This document shows, in pieces, positions 32,913-41,647 of a stretch of DNA of 59,292 nt (positions are counted from its first letter, which is position 1; every line of letters starts with the position of its first letter). Under the pieces are notes generated by a model. That model did not search any database and had not been told where the DNA came from. It saw nothing but the letters and a program-made list of their open reading frames with translations. This DNA is from Microbacteriaceae bacterium (GTDB lineage: Bacteria; Actinomycetota; Actinomycetes; Actinomycetales; Microbacteriaceae). Location of the stretch: NCBI GenBank assembly GCA_025464995.1, contig JAODMO010000014.1:1-59292 (forward strand), in the 5' to 3' direction. The position numbers were made by a program, and so were the translations under genes.

Positions 32913-33898
32913 GCGTATCTCCCGTCGACCTGCCGATCTCGAAGACCGGGCTGACCAAGGGCTCGATCGAGTTGGCCGAAGAAGGCCTCACGAAGACGGG
33001 CCGCGTCAAGAGGCGACTCACGTCTCGCGGCGCGACCGCCGCCGCCCTGATCATCGCCGTGCTCTGGACGATGCCGACATTCGGCCTCCTCATCTCGTCG
33101 TTCCGACCGGCCGAGGCGATCCGCACGACCGGGTGGTGGACGTTCTTCAGCAACCCCGCGCTCACCCTCGAGAACTACCAGGACGTGCTGCTGTCGTCGT
33201 CGCAGTCGTCCCCTCAGCTCGGCGCCTACTTCGTCAACTCCTTGTCGATCGCGATCCCCGGCACGATCTTCCCGCTCGTGATCGCGTCGATGGCCGCGTA
33301 CGCCTTCGCGTGGATCAAGTTCAAGGGCAGCGGCTGGATCTTCATCGTCGTGTTCGCCCTCCAGATCGTGCCGCTGCAGATGGCGCTCATCCCGCTGCTC
33401 CAGGTGTTCGGAACGATCCTCCGCCCCGGGCAGGAGTGGTTGCACGGAGTCATCCCGTCGATTCCCGAGCAGAACTACCTCCCCATCTGGATCGCGCACA
33501 CGATCTTCGCGTTGCCTCTCGCGATCTTCCTGCTGCACAACTTCATTGCGGAGATCCCGGGCGAGGTCATCGAGGCCGCACGCGTCGACGGCGCGAGCCA
33601 CATGCAGGTCTTCCTGCGCATCGTGCTGCCGCTCGCGCTTCCCGCTATCGCGTCGTTCGCGATCTTCCAGTTCCTCTGGGTGTGGAACGACCTGCTCGTG
33701 GCGCTCATCTTCTCGGGCGGCACCCAGGACGCGGCGCCGCTGACACAGAGACTCGCGGAGCTGACGGGAACGCGAGGCCAGGACTGGCAGCGGCTCACGG
33801 CTGCGGCGTTCGTCTCGCTCATCGTGCCGCTTCTCGTATTCTTCGGTCTGCAGCGATACTTTGTGCGAGGCCTGCTGGCCGGCTCGACGAAGGGCTAG
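32909..33898 (+). CDS. ABC sugar transporter permease (MalG/AglG type)
   Basis: A 329-residue inner-membrane protein with about six spans after a 45-residue polar N-terminus. The EAA motif reads GEVIEAARVDGASHMQVFLRIVL. MPTFGLLISSFRPAEAIRTTG and IAHTIFALPLAIFLLHNFI fit the MalG group. It overlaps the preceding permease by 4 bp. No ATPase gene follows; in actinobacteria CUT1 importers commonly share the MsiK ATPase encoded elsewhere. No glycosidase is in the operon. Confidence 0.88.
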   Translation: MSVSPVDLPISKTGLTKGSIELAEEGLTKTGRVKRRLTSRGATAAALIIAVLWTMPTFGLLISSFRPAEAIRTTGWWTFFSNPALTLENYQDVLLSSSQSSPQLGAYFVNSLSIAIPGTIFPLVIASMAAYAFAWIKFKGSGWIFIVVFALQIVPLQMALIPLLQVFGTILRPGQEWLHGVIPSIPEQNYLPIWIAHTIFALPLAIFLLHNFIAEIPGEVIEAARVDGASHMQVFLRIVLPLALPAIASFAIFQFLWVWNDLLVALIFSGGTQDAAPLTQRLAELTGTRGQDWQRLTAAAFVSLIVPLLVFFGLQRYFVRGLLAGSTKG

Positions 33899-33987
33899 CT
33901 GTAGTGCCCAGCAACGTTGTTTAGGCGTGTGATGGGCGCGACCTTGCCGATGGCAGTGTGGGGTCGAACGCAGCGTAGTCTCGGACG

Positions 33988-35835
33988 ATGAGCGGAATGC
34001 GCGGCGGTGCCGGCCATGGCACGCGGGTCAGCGGCGGCGACGCGCAGGCGCAACGCGCGGAGAATGCCGCCGCGCCGAAGATCCCCGACCTGCTGAAGCG
34101 CATCGGAGAGCTGTTCGCGCCGCACAAGAAGCAGCTCGCCGTCACCATCACGCTCGTGCTGGTGAGCGCGGCGCTGAGCGTGGCACCTCCGCTGTTGACG
34201 AAGCAGGCGTTCGACCTCGGGCTCTTCCCCGAGGGCGGCCCCAACATCCCGGTGCTCGTCGAACTCGTGTCGATCATGGTGTTGCTCTGGGTGGCCTCCG
34301 CGGCCCTCGGGGTGTGGCAGACATGGCTCACCGCGACGGTGGGCAACAAGGTGATGGGCGCGCTTCGCGTGCGGCTGTTCGAGCACCTGCAGGCGATGGA
34401 ACTCGCCTTCTTCACCCGGACGAAGACCGGCATCATCCAGTCACGACTGCAGAACGACGTCGGCGGCGTCGCCGGCGTTCTCAGCAACACCATCTCGAGC
34501 GTCATCGGCAACACGGTCACGGTGATCGCCGCGTTCGTGAGCATGCTCGTGCTCAGCTGGCAGCTGACGATCGTCGCCGTCATCCTGTTGCCGATCCTCA
34601 TCTTCGCCCAGCGCAGGGTCGGGCAGGTGCGCGCGCGCATAGCCACCAAGACGCAGGAGTCGCTGAGCGACATGACCGCGATCACGCAGGAGACCCTGAG
34701 CGTGTCAGGCATCCTGCTCGCCAAGAGCTTCAACCAGCAGTCGTCGGAGACCGACCGGTATGCGCTCGAGAACCAGAACCAGATTGGGCTGCAGGTGCGC
34801 CAGCAGATGAGCGGCCAGTGGTTCTTCGCGATGGTCGGCATCTTCCTCTCGGTCATTCCTGCGGTCGTCTACCTCGCCGCGGCCTGGCTCATCGTGCGGG
34901 ACGTGCCCGTGACCGCCGGCACCATCGTCGCTTTCACCACGGTGCAGGCGCGGCTGACCTTCCCGTTGCTGGGACTGATGCGGGTGGCGCTCGACCTGCA
35001 GACGTCTTCGGCGCTCTTCGCGCGCATCTTCGAGTACCTCGACCTCAAGCCGGCCATCGTCGACGCCCCCGCCGCGAAGGACGTCGACCGCGCGGGCCTC
35101 GGACTCGTCGAGTTCGACGACGTGGTCTTCCGGTATCCGGATGCTTCGAACGAGACCCGCGCGACACTGGACGGCGTCTCGTTCCGCATCGAGCCGGGGC
35201 AGTTCGCCGCCTTCGTCGGGCCATCGGGCGCGGGCAAGACGACGGTGTCGTACCTCATACCGCGGCTGCACGACGCATCGAGCGGCAGCGTGCGATTCGC
35301 GGGCGACGATGTGCGCGACCTGAAGCAGGACTCGCTCGTGCGCAACATCGGCATCGTGAGCCAGGAGACCTACCTTTTCCACGCCTCGATCGGCGACAAC
35401 CTCCGGTACGCGCGGCCGGACGCGACGAACGAGGAGCTCGTCGCGGCGGCGACGGCGGCCAACATCCACGCCACGATCGAGTCGTTCCCCGACGGCTACG
35501 ACACGCTCGTGGGTGAGCGCGGCTACCGGCTGAGCGGCGGCGAGAAGCAGCGGATCGCAATCGCGCGGGTGCTCCTCAAGGATCCGGCGGTGCTGATCCT
35601 CGACGAGGCCACGAGCGCGCTCGACTCGATCAGCGAGCGCATCGTGCAGGATGCTCTCGACACCGCGGCGAACGGGCGCACGACCATCGCCATCGCCCAC
35701 CGGCTGTCGACGATCGTCGACGCTGACGTGATCTTCGTCGTCGTGGCCGGTCAGATCGCCGAGAGCGGGACGCACGAGGAGCTTCTCGCGGCCCGCGGAA
35801 CCTACTGGCAGCTCTACTTCGAGCAGGACGCCTGA
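33988..35835 (+). CDS. ABC exporter, fused membrane and ATPase domains
   Basis: A 615-residue half-transporter of the MsbA/LmrA type that acts as a dimer in the membrane. Residues about 30-340 hold six spans. The ATPase domain has Walker A GPSGAGKTT, Q loop VSQETYLFH, signature LSGGEKQRIAIAR, Walker B VLILDEATSALD and switch HRLSTI. TAGTCT (33976-33981) ends 6 bp before the ATG, suggesting a leaderless transcript separate from the sugar operon. Substrate unknown; lipids or drugs are typical. Confidence 0.9.
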   Translation: MSGMRGGAGHGTRVSGGDAQAQRAENAAAPKIPDLLKRIGELFAPHKKQLAVTITLVLVSAALSVAPPLLTKQAFDLGLFPEGGPNIPVLVELVSIMVLLWVASAALGVWQTWLTATVGNKVMGALRVRLFEHLQAMELAFFTRTKTGIIQSRLQNDVGGVAGVLSNTISSVIGNTVTVIAAFVSMLVLSWQLTIVAVILLPILIFAQRRVGQVRARIATKTQESLSDMTAITQETLSVSGILLAKSFNQQSSETDRYALENQNQIGLQVRQQMSGQWFFAMVGIFLSVIPAVVYLAAAWLIVRDVPVTAGTIVAFTTVQARLTFPLLGLMRVALDLQTSSALFARIFEYLDLKPAIVDAPAAKDVDRAGLGLVEFDDVVFRYPDASNETRATLDGVSFRIEPGQFAAFVGPSGAGKTTVSYLIPRLHDASSGSVRFAGDDVRDLKQDSLVRNIGIVSQETYLFHASIGDNLRYARPDATNEELVAAATAANIHATIESFPDGYDTLVGERGYRLSGGEKQRIAIARVLLKDPAVLILDEATSALDSISERIVQDALDTAANGRTTIAIAHRLSTIVDADVIFVVVAGQIAESGTHEELLAARGTYWQLYFEQDA

Positions 35836-35905
35836 CGGGTGCGCTCCGGGTCGGCGGGGAAAGGCGACACGCCCACGGCAGCGCAAAGCGCCTCTGCAAC
35901 GCGGC

Positions 35906-36583
35906 CTACGCGCCGGGCAGCGCCGCCAGCAGGTCTTCCATATAGGTGATCTCGCCCGACTGCGATGAGACCACGCCGGTCGCGAGCGACCGCACGACGG
36001 GTTCATTGCTGCGTTCGAGCAGCGCCCGCGCCATCTCCACGCCGCCCTTGTGGTGCGCGATCATGAGCGTCAGGAAGAGGCGCTCGGCGTCGGTACCGGT
36101 CAGCGAACGCAGCTCCTCGAGCTGCGCGGCCGTAGCCATGCCGGGCATCAGGCCGCCCGGGGTGTGGTCGGCGGCGCCATCCGTCATGCCCTCGTGGCCG
36201 CCACCGCCGGAGATGGGGGAACGCGTCATCCAGGTCATGGATGGCTCGGCCGCCGTCTGCGGCAGGTTCCAGACGCTGAGCCAACCGAACATCTGCCCGG
36301 CCTGCTGCGACTGCGACGTCGCGATGTCGTAGGCGAGCAGGCGCACGTCTGGGTCGTCGGTGTTGTCACGGATGATGAGCGCCATCTCGACCGCCTGGCT
36401 GTGGTGCTCCTGCATGTCGCGCGCGAAGCCGGCCTCCACACTGGTGGTGGACGGTGCGCTCGCGACGGGCGCGGAGAGCCGACCCGCGGCGAACGCACCG
36501 GTGCCGACGAGGAGAGCGGCGACGATAGCGGCTATGACGAGCCGCGCACGCCGTCTGCCGTCAGGAGACTTTTCCGGGGCCAT
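35906..36583 (-). CDS. DUF305 family protein, membrane-anchored
   Basis: A 225-residue protein with one N-terminal membrane segment (IAAIVAALLVGTGAFAAG). Two DUF305 repeats carry the paired histidine motifs MQEHHSQAVEMA and MIAHHKGGVEMA. Between them is a Met/His-rich stretch (MTWMTRSP, GGLMPGMA), consistent with metal binding as reported for some copper-associated relatives. Its start lies 22 bp inside the end of the DUF3105 gene. Exact role unknown. Confidence 0.85.
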   Translation of the reverse strand: MAPEKSPDGRRRARLVIAAIVAALLVGTGAFAAGRLSAPVASAPSTTSVEAGFARDMQEHHSQAVEMALIIRDNTDDPDVRLLAYDIATSQSQQAGQMFGWLSVWNLPQTAAEPSMTWMTRSPISGGGGHEGMTDGAADHTPGGLMPGMATAAQLEELRSLTGTDAERLFLTLMIAHHKGGVEMARALLERSNEPVVRSLATGVVSSQSGEITYMEDLLAALPGA

Positions 36584-37238
36584 CGAGGGCTCCCGTGCAC
36601 TGCGCTCCGCGCTCGGGGACGGTGTCGGCGAGACGGTACTTCGTGATGAAGTCGGAGAGGCGCGGATCGTCTACGCCGTCGAGCTGCACCTGGACGCCCC
36701 ATCCGGATGCAACGACGGGAGCGGGTAGACCGGGGTAGGGGGAGAGGATCGAGTAGGTGCGCGGCACGGCGTCGCGGAGGGTCTGCACCTCGGCCTCGCT
36801 GAGCGCGTCGGGGTCGTAGGTGACCCAGACAGCACCGTGCTCGAGGGCATGGACGGCGTTCTCGTTCTGCTGCGGTTCCGAGTACACGCCGCAGTTGAGC
36901 CAGGCACCGAAGTGGTTGCCGCCGGCGGGCGGGTTCATGCCGTACGTCCCCTCGTAGTCGACCGGTGTCGGGTCGACGTGCGCGTTGGTGAGGCCCGTGA
37001 AGTTCTTCACGCCCTTCACGCTGATGTCGGCCGGGTCGGGCTTCGGCACCGAGCTCGTGACGACGAAAACGATGACGAGGGCGAGCACGGCGGCGGCTCC
37101 GACGGCGCCGAGCACGATGCCGATGATGCGGTTGCGCTTCTCCTTGGCCTGCTGCGCCTTCAGCACCGCAACCTTCTCAGCCCGCTTCGCCTCGCGTTGC
37201 TGCTTGATGGAGGGGCTGCTTGGGTCGTTGCTTGGCAT
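36561..37238 (-). CDS. DUF3105 family protein, membrane-anchored
   Basis: A 225-residue protein. A charged N-terminus (KQQREAKRAEKVAVLKAQQA) precedes one membrane segment at about residues 38-62. The DUF3105 domain has YGMNPPAGGNHFGAWLNCG, ENAVHALEHGAVWVTYDPD and, near the end, GAQC. The conserved His and Cys residues may bind metal or form a disulfide. It is coupled by overlap to the DUF305 gene, a common actinobacterial pair. It is divergent from the cystathionine beta-synthase gene, with 97 bp between. Confidence 0.85.
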   Translation of the reverse strand: MPSNDPSSPSIKQQREAKRAEKVAVLKAQQAKEKRNRIIGIVLGAVGAAAVLALVIVFVVTSSVPKPDPADISVKGVKNFTGLTNAHVDPTPVDYEGTYGMNPPAGGNHFGAWLNCGVYSEPQQNENAVHALEHGAVWVTYDPDALSEAEVQTLRDAVPRTYSILSPYPGLPAPVVASGWGVQVQLDGVDDPRLSDFITKYRLADTVPERGAQCTGALDGPGKVS

Positions 37239-37335
37239 GAATCACCTGTCGATGGAGTGCGGCAGAGGGAAGGTTGTTGCTTCAAGGATTATGCCCTCAT
37301 GAAGCTGGGAAACCCGCTGGTAGATTGGCGACACC

Positions 37336-38700
37336 ATGAAGTTTGCAGACTCTGTCCTCGATCTCGTCGGAAACACCCCGCTCGTGCGGCTCAACAGCGT
37401 CACCACCGGCATCGCCGCGACGGTGCTCGCTAAGGTCGAGTACCTGAACCCCGGCGGCTCGTCGAAGGACCGCATCGCCACCCGCATCATCGACGCGGCC
37501 GAGCGCGAGGGGCTGCTCAAGCCGGGCGGCACCATTGTCGAACCGACGAGCGGCAACACCGGCATCGGCCTCGCGCTCGTCGCGCAACAGCGCGGCTACC
37601 GTTGCGTGTTCGTGCTGCCCGACAAGGTCGGCGAAGACAAGCGCAACGTGCTCACGGCCTACGGTGCCGAGATCGTCGTCACCCCGACGGCCGTCGCGCC
37701 CGAGAGCCCGGAGTCGTACTACAGCGTCTCCGACCGGCTCGCCCGCGAGATCCCTGGCGCGTTCAAGCCCAACCAGTACTCGAACCCGAACGGGCCGCTG
37801 AGCCACTACGAGACCACGGGCCCCGAGATCTGGCGCGACACCGACGGCCTCGTCACCCACTTCGTCGCGGGCGTGGGCACCGGCGGCACCATCAGCGGCG
37901 TCGGGCGCTACCTCAAGGAGGTGTCGGGCGGCGCGGTGCAGATCATCGGCGCCGACCCCGAGGGGTCGGTGTACTCGGGCGGCACCGGTCGGCCCTACCT
38001 CGTCGAGGGTGTGGGCGAAGACTTCTGGCCCAGCGCCTATGACGCCAGCGTCGTCGACCGGATCGTCGCATCATCCGACGCCGAATCGTTCGAGTTCACT
38101 CGCCGCCTCGCGCGCGAGGAGGGCTTGCTCGTCGGGGGATCGAGCGGTCTCGCCGTCGCCTCCGCGCTCAAGGCGGCGAAAGACCTGCCCGCCGAAGCCG
38201 TCGTCGTCATCCTGCTTCCCGATGGCGGCCGAGGCTATCTCGGCAAGATCTTCAACGAGAAGTGGATGCAGTCGTACGGCTTCACCCAGGTCTCCGACGA
38301 GAAGACGGTCTCCGACGTGCTGAGCCGCAAGACCGGCAACCTGCCCGACCTCGTGCACCTGCACCCGAGCGACACCGTGCGCGACGCCGTGAAGATCATG
38401 GCGGAGTACGACATCAGCCAGCTGCCCGTGCTCACGGCGGAGCCGCCCGTCGTGATGGGCGAGGTGGCCGGCGCGATCGACGAGCGCACGCTGCTCGACA
38501 ACGTCTTCAGCGGGCGTGCCGAGATGACCGACTCTATTTCGGAATTCATCGGGGCGCCGCTTGGTTTGATCGGTGTACACGAATCCGTGACAGCGGCACG
38601 GGCCGCGCTCGGCAACACCGACGCGCTTCTCGTGGTCAGCGATGGCAAGCCGGCCGGCGTTCTCACCCGACAAGACCTGCTGACGTTCCTCACCGCTTGA
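37336..38700 (+). CDS. cbs: cystathionine beta-synthase
   Basis: A 454-residue PLP enzyme joining serine and homocysteine into cystathionine. The PLP Lys is in NPGGSSKDRIA (about residue 40), with TSGNTGIGLALVA and the phosphate-binding GTGGTISGVG. The C-terminal 120 residues carry two CBS domains (KTVSDVLSRKTGNLPDLVHL and FIGAPLGLIGVHESV), which favours cystathionine beta-synthase over plain cysteine synthase. TAGATT at 37321 suggests a very short leader. With the next gene it forms a transsulfuration pair. Confidence 0.9.
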   Translation: MKFADSVLDLVGNTPLVRLNSVTTGIAATVLAKVEYLNPGGSSKDRIATRIIDAAEREGLLKPGGTIVEPTSGNTGIGLALVAQQRGYRCVFVLPDKVGEDKRNVLTAYGAEIVVTPTAVAPESPESYYSVSDRLAREIPGAFKPNQYSNPNGPLSHYETTGPEIWRDTDGLVTHFVAGVGTGGTISGVGRYLKEVSGGAVQIIGADPEGSVYSGGTGRPYLVEGVGEDFWPSAYDASVVDRIVASSDAESFEFTRRLAREEGLLVGGSSGLAVASALKAAKDLPAEAVVVILLPDGGRGYLGKIFNEKWMQSYGFTQVSDEKTVSDVLSRKTGNLPDLVHLHPSDTVRDAVKIMAEYDISQLPVLTAEPPVVMGEVAGAIDERTLLDNVFSGRAEMTDSISEFIGAPLGLIGVHESVTAARAALGNTDALLVVSDGKPAGVLTRQDLLTFLTA

Positions 38701-38768
38701 GCGACAACCGCCGCGACGATCAGCGCCGTGACGACGACCGCCCGAGCAACCGACCAGAAAAGACTCAC

Positions 38769-39941
38769 GTGTCAGATCAGCAGTACGGCTTCAGCACTCG
38801 CGCCATAACGGCGGGGCAACACTTCGATCCGACGACGGGTGCCGTCGTGGCCCCCGTGTACATGACGTCGACCTTTGTTCAGGATGGCATCGGTGGGCTG
38901 CGCGGCGGCTACGAATACGCGCGCGGTGGAAACCCGACACGTGATTCGCTCCAGGAGCAGCTTGCATCGCTCGAGGGCGGCAGCGCCGCGTTCAGCTTCG
39001 CCTCCGGCCTGGCCGCGGAAGACACTCTCCTCCGCTCCGTGCTCACGCCGGGCGACCACATCGTGATGGGCAACGACGTCTACGGCGGAACGCACCGTCT
39101 CGTCAATCGTGTCTTCGTGCCGTGGGGCATCGACCTCTCGACCGTGGAACTCACCGATCACGACGCCGTTCGCGCCGCCATCCGCCCCGGTGTCACGAAG
39201 GTGCTCTGGATCGAGACGCCGACCAACCCGCTCATGAAGATCAACGACATCGCGGCGCTCGCGGAGATCGGGCACGCCTTCGGAGTGCTCGTCGTCGTCG
39301 ACAACACGTTCGCGTCGCCCTACCTGCAGCAGCCGATCGCCCTCGGAGCCGACGCCGTCGTGCATTCGACGACGAAGTATCTCGGCGGACACTCCGACGT
39401 CGTCGGCGGTGCCGTCGTGGTGAACGACGACGAGCTCGCGGCGAAGATCGGGTTCCTGCAGTTCGGAGTGGGTGCCGTCTCCGGTCCGCTCGACGCCTGG
39501 CTCACCATCCGGGGCATCAAGACACTCGCCGTGCGTCTCGACCGTCACTCGTCGAACGCGCAGTCCATCGCCGAGGCCCTCGTCGAACGCCCGGAGATCG
39601 AGAACGTCTTCTACCCCGGGCTGCCGAGCCACCCGGGTCACGAGCTCGCGTCGCGCCAGATGAAGGCGTTCGGCGGCATGCTGTCGCTCTCGCTCAGCGG
39701 GGGAGCCGCCGCCGCGCGTGCCTTCGCGGAGTCGACGGAGCTGTTCCAACTGGCGGAGTCGCTCGGGGGAGTGGAGTCGCTCATCGGCTACCCGTCGGAG
39801 ATGACGCACGCCTCGGTGCGCGGAACCGAACTCGAGGTGCCCGACAACATCGTGCGGCTCTCGGTCGGTATCGAGAATGTCGAAGACCTCACCGCAGACC
39901 TGCTCGGAGCGCTCGACCGCGTCACGGCCGCGACCACGTAG
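38769..39941 (+). CDS. metB: cystathionine gamma-synthase (or gamma-lyase)
   Basis: A 390-residue PLP enzyme of the Cys/Met metabolism family. YEYARGGNPTRDSLQEQLAS, the PLP Lys in STTKYLGGHSDVVGG, VVVDNTFASPYLQQP and SLGGVESLIGYP are typical. Actinobacterial members with a Cbs partner may act as cystathionine gamma-lyase, giving cysteine, so the direction is not certain. GTG 38769 is chosen by alignment with the family N-terminus (SDQQYGFSTRAI); the ribosome binding site is weak. It lies 68 bp after cbs and is probably in the same operon. Confidence 0.87.
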   Translation: MSDQQYGFSTRAITAGQHFDPTTGAVVAPVYMTSTFVQDGIGGLRGGYEYARGGNPTRDSLQEQLASLEGGSAAFSFASGLAAEDTLLRSVLTPGDHIVMGNDVYGGTHRLVNRVFVPWGIDLSTVELTDHDAVRAAIRPGVTKVLWIETPTNPLMKINDIAALAEIGHAFGVLVVVDNTFASPYLQQPIALGADAVVHSTTKYLGGHSDVVGGAVVVNDDELAAKIGFLQFGVGAVSGPLDAWLTIRGIKTLAVRLDRHSSNAQSIAEALVERPEIENVFYPGLPSHPGHELASRQMKAFGGMLSLSLSGGAAAARAFAESTELFQLAESLGGVESLIGYPSEMTHASVRGTELEVPDNIVRLSVGIENVEDLTADLLGALDRVTAATT

Positions 39942-40015
39942 GGCGGGCGGCGCCGCGGTCGCGCCGCCGGTACGCGCTGAAGTCTGCAGGCGCAGACCGA
40001 GAGCCAGGAGACACC

Positions 40016-40289
40016 GTGCCCGAGTGCCGCGCGCATTTCGACGCCGACGTCCAGTTCGTCAACGGCGGGGGATGACCGCGAGCGGCCTCCGGCCCGACCT
40101 TGCCGCCGACCTCGATCCGGGCGCAGCGACCCCAGCCGTCGTAGGCCGGCACTTCGTGCACCACCTCGGCCTCGCCCTCGAGGCCCCACCGAGGCGCAGA
40201 TGTCGGCCGTTCCACCCCGGGTCGAGGGCCTCGGCACCTTCCCGGTTCGCGCCTACGCTCGGCTGCCGCGACGAGTCATGTTGCGTTAA
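40016..40289 (+). pseudogene. frameshifted short gene of unrecognised family
   Basis: AGGAG precedes GTG 40016, which opens CRAHFDADVQFVNGGG and stops. One frame over, SGLRPDLAADLDPGAATP and HFVHHLGLALE continue, and in a third frame RVEGLGTFPVRAYARLP ends at TAA 40289. The three pieces look like one protein broken by frameshifts. I could not assign the family. The rest of the interval 39942-40328 shows no other gene. Confidence 0.4.
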
Positions 40290-40293
40290 CTTG

Positions 40294-40322
40294 TTGACGG
40301 CAAGGCTTTGTTGTTGCACCCT
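40294..40322 (+). promoter_or_regulatory. promoter of the ROK regulator gene
   Basis: -35 TTGACG (40294-40299), a 17-bp spacer and -10 CACCCT (40317-40322) end exactly 6 bp before the ATG, so transcription should start at or next to the start codon. The element TTGACGGCAAG here resembles TTGACGACAAG in the next promoter (41571) and may be part of a shared operator. Confidence 0.6.
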
Positions 40323-40328
40323 ACTTAT

Positions 40329-41513
40329 ATGACAACGAGGCATAGGTCCCGGAACCCGGGATCGCAGACGGCGCTGCGCCAGTCGAACCAGCAGCGCATC
40401 CTGACCAGCCTCGTGTCTGGTGGGCCGTCGACCCAGGCGGAGATATCCCGCAACACCGGCCTGTCCAACGCCACGGTGTCGAACATCGTGAAGGCCCTCG
40501 CCGAGCGCGGGATCGTCACCACGGCGCCCACGACGAGCTCGGGCCGCCGCGCGCTCTCGGTGAGCCTCTCGAGCGCCAACGGGGCGGTCGCCGTCGGCAT
40601 CGACTTTGGCCGCCGTCACGTGCGCGTCATCATCGCGGGCCTCGACTACCAGATCATCGCCGCAGAGGCGGTTGAACTGCCGCTCGGGCACACGGCCTCA
40701 TCCGCACTCGACGCCGCCTCGCTCCTGCTGGAGAAACTCCTCATCGACGGCGCAGTGAGCTCCACTCTCGTGCTCGGCGTCGGCGTCGGCATCCCCGGCC
40801 CCATCGACCGCCGAACCGAGACGGTCATCGAGGGCGCCATCCTCCCCGAGTGGGTCGGGATCACGCACTCGCAGATCGAGGCGCGGCTCAACTACCCCGT
40901 CTACCTCGACAACGATGCGAACCTCGGTGCGCTCGCCGAGGTGACGTGGGGACCGCACGGTGGCGCGTCCCACCTCGTCTTCGTGAAGATCGGTACGGGG
41001 ATCGGGGCCGGTCTGATCCTCAACGGGGTTCCCTTCGGCGGCAGCATCGGCGTGACCGGCGAGATCGGGCACACGCCGGTGCACGACCACGGACTGCTCT
41101 GCCGGTGCGGCAACCGCGGATGCCTCGAGACCGTCGCCTCGACGACGGTCATGCTCGAGCTGCTCAGCCGCACGAGCCCATCCATCGTCGCGACGCGCGA
41201 CATCGTGCGCGAGGCGCTCGCCGGCGACCACGCCACGCTGCGCATCATCGAAGACGCCGGACTGGCCGTCGGCCGTTCGGTCGCGTCCATCGTCAACCTG
41301 GTGAACCCCGGCACGGTGGTGATCGGCGGCCCGCTCGCCGGGCTCGGGGCGCTGCTCCTCGAGCCGATCCGCCGGGGGCTGGATGTCTACGCGGTGCCTA
41401 TGCTGAGCGATTCCACCGAGCTCGTGATGTCGTCTCTCGGCGAGGAGGCCGAGGCGCTCGGCGCTGTCTCGCTCGTTCTCCGGCAGGCGGGGATGCACCT
41501 CCCGGTTGCCTGA
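40329..41513 (+). CDS. ROK-family transcriptional regulator (XylR-like)
   Basis: A 394-residue regulator. The N-terminal winged helix-turn-helix is STQAEISRNTGLSNATVSNI (residues about 36-55). The ROK sugar-binding domain has VAVGIDFGRRHVRV, DNDANLGALAEV, and the zinc motif GLLCRCGNRGCLE with its preceding His in GEIGHTPVH. ROK repressors such as XylR sense pentoses or glucose. It lies directly upstream of a CUT2 importer operon and in the same region as xylA and xylB, so control of sugar uptake is likely. ATG 40329 is set by promoter spacing. Confidence 0.85.
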   Translation: MTTRHRSRNPGSQTALRQSNQQRILTSLVSGGPSTQAEISRNTGLSNATVSNIVKALAERGIVTTAPTTSSGRRALSVSLSSANGAVAVGIDFGRRHVRVIIAGLDYQIIAAEAVELPLGHTASSALDAASLLLEKLLIDGAVSSTLVLGVGVGIPGPIDRRTETVIEGAILPEWVGITHSQIEARLNYPVYLDNDANLGALAEVTWGPHGGASHLVFVKIGTGIGAGLILNGVPFGGSIGVTGEIGHTPVHDHGLLCRCGNRGCLETVASTTVMLELLSRTSPSIVATRDIVREALAGDHATLRIIEDAGLAVGRSVASIVNLVNPGTVVIGGPLAGLGALLLEPIRRGLDVYAVPMLSDSTELVMSSLGEEAEALGAVSLVLRQAGMHLPVA

Positions 41514-41570
41514 GATTCCCGCCGCCGGCGAACCGTTGCCCGAATGTTGCCTCAGTGATGCGTTCACAGG

Positions 41571-41599
41571 TTGACGACAAGCCGTACAAGACGTAGTTT
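41571..41599 (+). promoter_or_regulatory. promoter of the first CUT2 sugar importer operon
   Basis: -35 TTGACG (41571-41576), 17-bp spacer, -10 TAGTTT (41594-41599). The leader then carries GAGGAGG (41634-41640), 7 bp before the GTG start. TTGACGACAAG at the -35 resembles the ROK promoter, suggesting common control. Confidence 0.6.
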
Positions 41600-41647
41600 C
41601 TACAGGGACGCGAAACACGCGCGCGTCTTGGACGAGGAGGTCGCGCC

